From the NCBI GenBank assembly GCA_031459655.1, contig JAVKID010000045.1, positions 1 through 25,186 on the forward strand: 25,186 nt of DNA. The letters run 5' to 3'. Position numbers and translations under genes: made by a program. This DNA is from Fervidifonticultor_A octavus_A. GTDB taxonomy: Bacteria > Sysuimicrobiota > Sysuimicrobiia > Sysuimicrobiales > Humicultoraceae. Under the pieces are notes generated by a model. That model was not told the origin of the DNA and did no database searches. It saw nothing but the letters and a program-made list of their open reading frames with translations. Shown piece after piece: positions 16,513 through 22,700 of this stretch. Positions within the stretch are counted from its first letter, which is position 1. Each line of letters starts with the position of its first letter.

Positions 16513-16928
16513 TGTCCCACGAAGGCGCACGCGGTGGAGATGTAGCGCAGCGTCGAGAGCGTCACGCTGCGCTGCGCGCGCTCCTGCGTCCACGTCACCG
16601 TCACGGTGAGTTCCCACAGGTTGGTCCCGGGCCGGCGCTCGACGCGCACCTCGCGGCGGTAGCGGGCCAGACGCGGATCCTCGGGCTCAGGCGGGATGGT
16701 CTGCCAAAACGACGACCCGCACGGGGCCGCGGTGAGCGTGGCCAGGGTCTCCTCGGCGATGCTGGTGGCGGTGTTCATGCCGCCGGCCAGCGAGGCCGCG
16801 CGCAGGCCGATCCCGAAGGCGGAGAAGACGATGATGGCCACCACCCCGACCAGCATGGTGGCGATGAGGACCTCGAGGACCGTCATGCCTCGACCGCCAT
16901 GCGTGTGCTGAGAATCGGGAGGTGCCAT
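16509..16928 (-). CDS. Prepilin-type minor pilin/pseudopilin, GspI/PilV-like
   Basis: 139-residue prepilin-like protein. The ATG at 16928 yields leader MAPPDSQHTHGGRG, then the cleavage site before MTVLEVLIATMLVGVVAIIV, with Glu at mature position 5, the hallmark of class III signal sequences. The mature domain is small, with two cysteines (TAAPCGSSF and STACAF) and a stretch RRPGTNLWELTVTVTW like GspI/PilV pseudopilins. It is the first gene of a two-gene - strand unit with the GspJ/PilW-like gene, overlapping it by 4 nt. An open reading frame continues upstream to 17240 but that extension has no membrane or pilin character and lies in the intergenic region, so it is not used. Confidence 0.78.
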   Translation of the reverse strand: MAPPDSQHTHGGRGMTVLEVLIATMLVGVVAIIVFSAFGIGLRAASLAGGMNTATSIAEETLATLTAAPCGSSFWQTIPPEPEDPRLARYRREVRVERRPGTNLWELTVTVTWTQERAQRSVTLSTLRYISTACAFVGQ

Positions 16929-17253
16929 CTCAACAAGAATGATTCTGGGTCGCAGGCCGTCCTCCCTGGCCGGTTCGGACAGTGGCCGAGGCGGGCATGC
17001 GGGGTCCCAGATGGGTGCCAGCAGCCCAACCGGAGGCACTTCGAGGGAGGATCCCCGCGGGGTTGCCGGAAGGTCCCGCCGCCGAGGCGACAGGCACCGA
17101 TGCGTGGACAGCCTTCCCAGGGATGAGATTCTCAGGGGAAATCGCTGCGTGTGGGCAGGACATCGCGGGACGTCATCGAACACGTCAAAGAAGTCAAAGC
17201 CAGATCGGAGGCTCGACAGACCGCAGGACCCACCGCACATTCACACGAGGGGG
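16929..17253. promoter_or_regulatory. Divergent intergenic region between pilin pair and secreted-protein gene
   Basis: 325 nt between two divergently transcribed genes, so promoters for both directions are expected. Both strands happen to have open frames through it, but their translations are Arg/Pro/Ser-rich and unlike proteins. Visible structure: AGAATGATTCT at 16936-16946 (imperfect palindrome next to the pilin start), GTGCC/GGCAC and CCCCGCGGGG self-complementary segments, TGAGATTCTCA at 17124-17134, and a tandem 9-nt direct repeat GTCAAAGAA-GTCAAAGCC at 17184-17201. No convincing -10/-35 pair and no riboswitch matched by eye. Confidence 0.4.
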
Positions 17254-19008
17254 ATGATCACAGTGCGAGCGGCGCACGTGTGGGCGTTGATTGCTGCTCT
17301 GATGATGGGCACACTCGTCATTCCCGACTCCCTGGATGTCGGCCTTTCCTCCCTGGGCGCGCCGCCCGCGCAGGCCCAGGGTGCCGCGCGGCCCGTGGGT
17401 CTGGGGACCGTGCAGCGGGTTACCCTGACCCCGGTGCGCCACGTCGCGGCCCTGGCGCCGGCGCCCAGGCTCTCGACCAGCCAGCGGGAAGCCATGATCC
17501 TGCGCAAACTGGAGATCCGCGAGCGGGTGGCGTTGCAGTCACCGCCCCCGGCGCGCGGCGAGGTGGGCCGCCTGACGGCCCCAGTGCCCGAGACGCGCCT
17601 CGCCCCGGCGCGCCTGCCGCACGGGAACCCGGCCGACTTCGTGATCGGCAACAACGTCCAGAACCCTCGGGCCAACGACCCGGCCCTGGGCAGCACGCTG
17701 GCCGAACCGGCGGCGGCCAACAACGGCCGGCGCATTCTGGCGGCGGGGAACTTCGACCACCTGGAATATTCGCTGAACACCGGGACGACGTGGACGAACA
17801 AGCCGCTGCCGGCGGGTCCCCCCGACGCCCCCAACGTCTGCTGCGACCACGACATCGTCTTCGACGACGCGCGGCGGGTGTTCTTCCACTCCACCCTGTA
17901 CGTCAACAGCGCCGTCACCAATGGGATCGTCCGGATCTTCGTCTACCGGGAGGTGGATGCGGCGGCGGCCTGTTTCTACGATGTGGACATTGCCGATGTC
18001 GTGAACCCGGGGACCAACATCCTGATGGACTACCCGCACCTTGGGCTCACGAACGAGTTCTTGTACCTGTCGACCAATGACATCCCGGCGGGCACCGGAC
18101 CGGCGCAGGCCGCCCGGATGTGGCGGCTGAGCATCGATGAGATGGTGGACTGTGTCACCGCGCCGGCCTCCTTCTACACGTGGCCCATTGACACAGAAGG
18201 CCAGCGGGTGTGGGTGCCAGCGCAGGGCACGAACACCAGGTCCAGCATGTACTGGGCCCACCAGGGACCGGACACCACCCAGCTCCGCGTCTTCCGGTGG
18301 CGGGAGGCCGACGCCTCGCCCGAGAACGTGCTCCGGACCGTGGACGCCTCCACCTTCGGCAACCCCGACTGCCGCGGCGGGGTCAACAACACCGACTTCA
18401 TCGGTTCCACCAACGCGGGACCGTTTGGGTTCCAACTGCGGGGCGCGTTCGGCGACGGCCGCCTGCTCTTCATCTGGCAGGTGGCGGGTGACGCCTCGCA
18501 CACCCAGGGCCACATGCACGCGGCCCTCTTCCGGATCGGCCCGCTGCCGGACGCGGCGCCGTTCAATCCGGTGCTGATCGCCCAGCCGCACATCTTCAAC
18601 AACTCGTTCTGCTTCGGGTTCGGGCACCTGGCCGCCAACAAGCGGGGCGACTTCGGGCTGTCCATCGTGGCCGGCGGGCAGGCCGGGGGCGGGGGGTCGG
18701 CCGCGACCCCCTACGTGAGCCTCGACGACGACTACAGCCCGGGCGGGCGCGACGGATTCTTTGGCACCATCTTCGGCCCCACTGTGATGAGCACGCACAA
18801 CCGCTCCGACGGCCGGTTCGGCGACTACTTCACCACCCAGGTGTGGGAGCCGTGCGAGAAGTGGTTCCTGACCACCAGCTACGGCTACGTGGGCGGCAGC
18901 GCGCTGGCCAACGTGGACTCGCGCTACACGGAGTTCGGCCGCAACCGCGACTACAAGTGCTGGCGGAACTGGCGGTTCCGGCGGCCGGGCCCGTGGGACG
19001 CGCCCTAG
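17254..19008 (+). CDS. Secreted protein of unknown function, possibly beta-propeller-like
   Basis: 584 residues. The N-terminus has a hydrophobic core (VWALIAALMMGTLVIP) and a likely signal-peptidase site after PAQA in APPAQAQG, so export is predicted. The mature part is rich in Gly, Asn, Asp and aromatic residues with about eight cysteines (for example NVCCDHD, DCRGG, PCEKW, KCWRN), as expected of an extracytoplasmic disulfide-bonded protein. One segment, YSLNTGTTWT at about 172-181, resembles a degenerate Asp-box of BNR/sialidase-type propellers, but no full repeat set or catalytic residues are evident. A GGHL-like or enzymatic motif was not recognised. GAGGGGG directly abuts the ATG; an in-frame GTG at 17263 is 9 nt from it and may be the true start. 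It sits inside a minor-pilin cluster, which suggests but does not prove a cell-surface adhesin or pilus-associated role. Confidence 0.7.
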   Translation: MITVRAAHVWALIAALMMGTLVIPDSLDVGLSSLGAPPAQAQGAARPVGLGTVQRVTLTPVRHVAALAPAPRLSTSQREAMILRKLEIRERVALQSPPPARGEVGRLTAPVPETRLAPARLPHGNPADFVIGNNVQNPRANDPALGSTLAEPAAANNGRRILAAGNFDHLEYSLNTGTTWTNKPLPAGPPDAPNVCCDHDIVFDDARRVFFHSTLYVNSAVTNGIVRIFVYREVDAAAACFYDVDIADVVNPGTNILMDYPHLGLTNEFLYLSTNDIPAGTGPAQAARMWRLSIDEMVDCVTAPASFYTWPIDTEGQRVWVPAQGTNTRSSMYWAHQGPDTTQLRVFRWREADASPENVLRTVDASTFGNPDCRGGVNNTDFIGSTNAGPFGFQLRGAFGDGRLLFIWQVAGDASHTQGHMHAALFRIGPLPDAAPFNPVLIAQPHIFNNSFCFGFGHLAANKRGDFGLSIVAGGQAGGGGSAATPYVSLDDDYSPGGRDGFFGTIFGPTVMSTHNRSDGRFGDYFTTQVWEPCEKWFLTTSYGYVGGSALANVDSRYTEFGRNRDYKCWRNWRFRRPGPWDAP

Positions 19009-19034
19009 CGACCCGGTCAACCCTCGGTGGAACG

Positions 19035-19065
19035 CGGCGGGCGGCCCCACCCGGGCCGCCCGCCG
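19035..19065. terminator. Strong GC-rich hairpin between convergent genes, likely bidirectional terminator
   Basis: A perfect 13-bp inverted repeat (19035-19047 with 19053-19065) around a 5-nt loop CACCC. It lies 26 nt after the secreted-protein stop and 36 nt from the stop of the convergent PilX-like gene. No U-tract follows on either side (only CTTG on +), so termination may be factor-assisted or U-independent, as is common in GC-rich genomes. Confidence 0.65.
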
Positions 19066-19101
19066 GCTTGCTCACCCGTCTGCGCGGATCCGCCTGAGGG
19101 G

Positions 19102-20529
19102 TCAGGGAACTTCCTCCCACGAGGCGACCCAGGCCACGACCGGTTCATCGCCGACCGCCTGCAGTCCCGGGGTGCCCAGCACCGCTGGATCGTAGCGGAT
19201 CACCGCGCGGGCGCCCGTGTTCACGAAACTGAACCCCCGGCCCCCGCCCAGGATGGCGCCCACGATGTCGGCGTCGGCGCCGGAGGTGAGTTCGAACACC
19301 TGCGTGAGGTAGATCAGCCCGTGCGCGCGCAGCCGGGCGCCTCCGGCGAGCAGGAGTTCGCCCTTCTCCAGTGCGATGATCGCCGGCAGGGTGCGCGTGG
19401 CCGGCGAGTGGGAGACGTGCAGGACGGCATTGGCCTCCAGGTGGATCGGGCCTTCGGTCGCCAGGGTGCCCCCGGCGATCTCTACCCCCTGGCCGCTCTG
19501 GAGGACTACCCGCCCCGTGACATAGATGATCCCGTGGAGCCGGGGCGTCTTCCGCTCTGCCCTGAGGAAGCGGAGCAGGCGCTCGAATTCCTCTGCGCTG
19601 TACAGACTGTCCCTCTTCCGCTCGAGGGTGCCGTCGCCGGTGTACTTGCCCGCAGCCCGGTTGAGGTCAGCGTTCCCGATGTTCGCTGTTGCGCGGGCCT
19701 GGTAGAAGGCCCGATCCACGGTAGGCGGAGCGGGCAGCGTCTCGACCCGCACGACGGTGATCTCGTGGGGGAACCCCATCGCCTGCAGACGACGAACGTC
19801 GAGGGGCTGGAAGACGTCGTCGACGCGGAGGTCCGCCGACGCGGCCAGGAGCAGCCGCAGCCCCGAGGCCTCCGGTGTGGCAGCCGTCCTCCTGGTGGCA
19901 TCGGGGGCATCGACGGGACCCGGGCCCGTGACCGGCCGGGCAGAGGGATCGTTGAGGGACACGCCGGCCGAGGCCATCCAGAGCCCGTCCCCTGCGGCGA
20001 TGTGCACCCACGGGTGGCGGCCGGGCCCGGCTCCGTACGGAACGATCGAGGTCGCCGCCGGCGGCGCCTCGAGGCGGACGATCGTGGCGCCGTAGATCCC
20101 GGCCAGCAGGGCCCGCGAGGCCAGGTGCACCCTGGCGCGCACCCGCCGGGTCGCCCCGCCGACCTCTCCGGTGCTGGTGATGAGGACCGCGCCGCCTGGC
20201 GCATCGGCCAGCGACACGGTGAACCGTCCTTCCAGCGGGCCGATGGTGATGGGTTCTGAGTAAGCGCGGGGACGCCAGGTGCGGCCCGGCGCGCTGCGGT
20301 CCGGGGTCACGGATTCCAGGATCGCCAGGGCCCGGTAGATGCCCGCTTCGGCGACGGCGACGGCTACCGCCCTGCGGAGGCGATCGCCCGCGCGCGTCTG
20401 CTGCTGGTTCATAAACCAGATGAACGAGGCGGCCGAGCCGATGACAACCAGGAGGATGATCAGGATGACGAGGAGGGCCGCGCCAGACTCCTGGCGGATG
20501 ATGGGGCCGGAGGGAGACGAACGCCGCAT
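19102..20529 (-). CDS. PilX-like pilus assembly protein with large C-terminal domain
   Basis: 475 residues. A short charged N-terminus (MRRSSPSGPIIRQESG) precedes one hydrophobic helix AALLVILIILLVVIGSAASF, then DRLRRAVAVAVAEAGIYRAL, the pattern of PilX N-terminal domains, where a class III-like signal is followed by an AxxAE-type helix. There is no Glu at position 5 after the Gly, as in PilX/GspK-type proteins. The remaining about 370 residues are far longer than classical PilX; residues about 370-475 contain repeated short strands (GIIYVTGRVVLQSG, GGTLATEGPIHLEANAVLHV) suggesting a beta-helix. The start is the last Met before the RQESG motif; the open frame extends to 20646 but would overlap the divergent gene. 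Probably an envelope or pilus-tip component working with the pilins at 15973-16928. Confidence 0.72.
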   Translation of the reverse strand: MRRSSPSGPIIRQESGAALLVILIILLVVIGSAASFIWFMNQQQTRAGDRLRRAVAVAVAEAGIYRALAILESVTPDRSAPGRTWRPRAYSEPITIGPLEGRFTVSLADAPGGAVLITSTGEVGGATRRVRARVHLASRALLAGIYGATIVRLEAPPAATSIVPYGAGPGRHPWVHIAAGDGLWMASAGVSLNDPSARPVTGPGPVDAPDATRRTAATPEASGLRLLLAASADLRVDDVFQPLDVRRLQAMGFPHEITVVRVETLPAPPTVDRAFYQARATANIGNADLNRAAGKYTGDGTLERKRDSLYSAEEFERLLRFLRAERKTPRLHGIIYVTGRVVLQSGQGVEIAGGTLATEGPIHLEANAVLHVSHSPATRTLPAIIALEKGELLLAGGARLRAHGLIYLTQVFELTSGADADIVGAILGGGRGFSFVNTGARAVIRYDPAVLGTPGLQAVGDEPVVAWVASWEEVP

Positions 20530-20644
20530 CGCTGTGGCTTCAGTGTGCCGCTTGGATCCTGGGCCGGTATTCGAGTTCGGCGAACGATCTCCTCGGTGGC
20601 CCGGGCAGGCGTCTGCCTGACCCAGGTCGAACCCGCCCCATGCC
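20530..20644. promoter_or_regulatory. Divergent spacer with hairpin upstream of GT8-like gene
   Basis: 115 nt between the divergent PilX-like and GT8-like genes, expected to hold both promoters. A hairpin GGG-CAGGC-GTCT-GCCTG-A-CCC at 20603-20623 (8 bp with one bulged A) lies 21 nt before the GT8-like start codon. No clear -10/-35 elements were identified. Confidence 0.3.
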
Positions 20645-21625
20645 ATGGGCTACGCCGTAGATGTCGTCACCGTCCCTGATTTCGACGGACCCGCGGCTAC
20701 GCGGTTCGAACTCTACACTCTCCTCTTCCTGGCCGCGTGGGTGGAACACCAGGGCGCCAGCCGGACCTGGCCGCTCCACCTGGCCTGTATCGGCGAGCCG
20801 CCGGCCTCGGTGCGCCGGCTGGCCGAGGAAGCTGGCGCGAGCGTCACGGTCCACGACCCGCTGCTGCTCACCCCGGGCCGGACGAGCAACAAGCTCAGGG
20901 GCTTCGAAGTGGCCGCCATGACCGGCCGGATCCTCCTGGTGGACATCGACGTCCTCATCCTGCGCGATCTCTCCCCGCTGGCCGACCTGGTCGGAGGGGG
21001 CCTCGGCGTCGGCCCGGCCACGGTGAATCACTTCCCGGAGGAAACCTGGCGGCGGATCTACCAGGCCGTGGGGATTCCGTACCCGGGACCCACAGGAACG
21101 TGCTGGTGCCAGGACGACCGGCTGGCCGACTTTAGGCGCCTCACCGAGGAACAGCGCGCCATGTGCCGGCGGATGCCGCCGTACTTCAATAGCGGCATGG
21201 TGATGGCGCCAGGGTCCCTCGACTTCGGAACGCTGTGGGCGCGTCACCTCCGCCAGATTGTGCGGCTCTTCAACGGCGGGGTCGCCCTGCCGAACTGGGG
21301 GGGCGGAGGCGAAGGCGACGAGCATGCGCTGGCGACGGCGGTCGAGGCGTGCCGGCAGCGCGGGACCTCCGTGGTCCCGATCCCGCAGCTCTACCATGCC
21401 CGTCCTCTGCTGCTCCGTTCCGGCCTCCTGACGTGGACGGACGTGGCGGCGTTCCACTACCACAACGCGCTGAAGGCCCACGCAAGAGACGTGCACGACA
21501 TGACGCGCCTGGCGGAGGTGATCCCTCCGGATCAGCGCTCAGAGATCCGTGCGTTCTACGAGTACGTCGACCACCTCTATCTGACCCGCATCCAGCCGGT
21601 CCTGGGAGGGGCGGGGGCGCTGTGA
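20645..21625 (+). CDS. GT8-like (GT-A fold) glycosyltransferase, copy A
   Basis: 326 residues, no signal peptide or membrane helix, so cytoplasmic. The segment GRILLVDIDVLILRDLSPL has a D-x-D metal site in the setting typical of GT8-like enzymes; PPYFNSGMVMAP and GDEHALATAV match the later GT8-type YFNSG and acceptor-region motifs. The first strand VDVVTVPDF and the block GASRTWPLHLACIGEPPASV are shared with the next gene, a tandem paralog (53 of 66 aligned residues identical in the N-terminal part, counted by hand). The ATG at 20645 has no good ribosome-binding site, but the N-terminus aligns with the paralog. Sugar donor and acceptor unknown. It may decorate the glycan made by the locus at 1-15976. 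Confidence 0.68.
   Translation: MGYAVDVVTVPDFDGPAATRFELYTLLFLAAWVEHQGASRTWPLHLACIGEPPASVRRLAEEAGASVTVHDPLLLTPGRTSNKLRGFEVAAMTGRILLVDIDVLILRDLSPLADLVGGGLGVGPATVNHFPEETWRRIYQAVGIPYPGPTGTCWCQDDRLADFRRLTEEQRAMCRRMPPYFNSGMVMAPGSLDFGTLWARHLRQIVRLFNGGVALPNWGGGGEGDEHALATAVEACRQRGTSVVPIPQLYHARPLLLRSGLLTWTDVAAFHYHNALKAHARDVHDMTRLAEVIPPDQRSEIRAFYEYVDHLYLTRIQPVLGGAGAL
20753..20811 (+). repeat. Near-identical DNA segment shared with 21766-21824
   Basis: 59 nt that match 21766-21824 with two mismatches, inside the two tandem GT8-like genes. The high DNA identity, including third codon positions, against more divergent flanks suggests recent duplication or gene conversion. Confidence 0.8.
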
Positions 21626-22660
21626 GCCCACCGCAGGACGCCTCCCGATCTTCGGGCCCCCGACCGCCCGTGGATGTGATCACCGTGCCCGATTTCACCG
21701 GGCCCGCCTTGCCGCGGTTCGAACTGCGGACGCTCCTGTTCCTGGGATCGTGGCTGCGCCACCGCGGCGCCAGCCGGACCTGGCCACTCCACCTGGCCTG
21801 TATCGGCGAGCCGCCGGCGTCGGTCCGCCATCTGGCCGCGCTGGCCGGGGCATCGGTCACCGTGCACGCCCCGATGCCCGAGCCGTACCCGGCCACCGGC
21901 AACAAACTGCGGGGGCTGGAGATCACGCCCAGGTCCGAGCGGTTCCTGCTCCTGGACACCGATGTCCTGGTCCTCACTGACCTCGATCCGCTGGCAGGGC
22001 ATGTCGGCGATGGGATCGGCGCCGGTCCCGCCCGCTTCAACCTGCTGTCCGAAGCGACGTGGCGGAGAATCTTCNNNNNNNNNNGCCTATCCGACGGGCG
22101 GAGGCGTCCCGCCGTACTTCAACAGCGGTGTGTTGATGGCGCCCTGGGCGCTCGGCCTGGGACCGTTGTGGCGGGAGCACACCCGGCGGGTCCTGGAGCA
22201 CTTCGAGGGCGATCCGGTGACGGCCCATCCGAAGTGGTCCCGCCACGCCGAGCAGCACGCCCTGGCGACGGCGGTGGCCGCGCTGAGATTACAGGGGGTC
22301 CGGGTCGTCGAACTCCCACTGCCCTACCAGGCACGGCCGTACCTGCTGACCTCCGGTGCGCTTCGGTGGCGCGATGTGGCACTCTTTCACTACGTGAAGG
22401 TCTTTGCGCCCGAGCAGGAGTCGGTCGGGGACCTCTCGCGGCTGCTCTACGGCCGGCGCCTGGCGGGTCCGAGGCGATGGCTTGCCGGGCGGCTGGGGCT
22501 GCGCGCGGTCCGGTCCCCGCTGTTCCGGCTCGTGGCGCCCGATCGCCTCCGTGCCTATCCAGCCTTCTACCAACACGTACATCAGATCTTCCGAGACTAC
22601 ATTGCCCCGACGACCGCGGCCCTCGTGCGAGGAGCCTGGCACAATTCGGCGAACTCCTGA
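21622..22660 (+). CDS. GT8-like glycosyltransferase, copy A' (interrupted by assembly gap)
   Basis: Paralog of the preceding gene, starting with GTG in GTGA overlap. The first 151 codons (to 22074) include VDVITVPDF, GASRTWPLHLACIGEPPASV and the D-x-D segment FLLLDTDVLVLTDLDPL. After 10 N bases the coding sequence resumes in a different frame at 22085 with PPYFNSGVLMAP, AEQHALATAV and ALFHYVKVF, ending at 22660. The frame change is an effect of the placeholder length, since a missing length divisible by three would restore one frame, so this is not called a pseudogene. The C-terminus has an extra basic stretch (RLLYGRRLAGPRRWLAGRLG) absent from copy A. No signal peptide or membrane helix was seen. 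Donor and acceptor unknown. Confidence 0.68.
21766..21824 (+). repeat. Second copy of the 59-nt shared segment
   Basis: Partner of 20753-20811, offset 1013 nt, two mismatches in 59 positions. Such a repeat could also have troubled assembly of the gap 250 nt downstream. Confidence 0.8.
22075..22084. other. Assembly gap (10 N)
   Basis: A run of ten N within copy A'. The flanking frames are 1 and 2, so the true missing length must be a multiple of three if the gene is intact. Comparison with copy A (38 residues between RRIY and PPYFNSG against 8 remaining here) suggests up to about 90 nt missing, or less if copy A' has a shorter loop. Confidence 0.97.
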
Positions 22661-22700
22661 GAGCAGCGGTGCGCGACTTCCTGCCGTAGGCAGACGGCGC

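Noticed and set aside
16990..17150. Cyclic-di-GMP (GEMM) or ydaO-type riboswitch ahead of the secreted-protein or pilin genes
   Set aside because: Short similarities such as CGGGGTTGCCG were considered, but the conserved core segments and pairing layout of these families could not be laid out on either strand.
16939..17253. In-frame 5' extension of the secreted-protein gene, and a similar extension of the GspI/PilV-like gene on the other strand
   Set aside because: Both cover the same divergent intergenic DNA, look compositionally random, and would bury a signal peptide or a prepilin leader far from the N-terminus.
17539..19050. 503-codon open frame antisense to the secreted-protein gene
   Set aside because: No recognisable motifs, low-complexity Val/Gly/Arg composition, and the + strand frame has a clear signal peptide.
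22075..22084. Frameshift or pseudogene in the second GT8-like gene
   Set aside because: The frame change coincides exactly with the N placeholder; both halves retain conserved motifs matching the intact paralog.
22681..22693. CTGCC-GTA-GGCAG hairpin before the phosphodiesterase gene as a terminator
   Set aside because: Only 5 bp with a 3-nt loop and no T-run; in GC-rich DNA such short palindromes are expected by chance.
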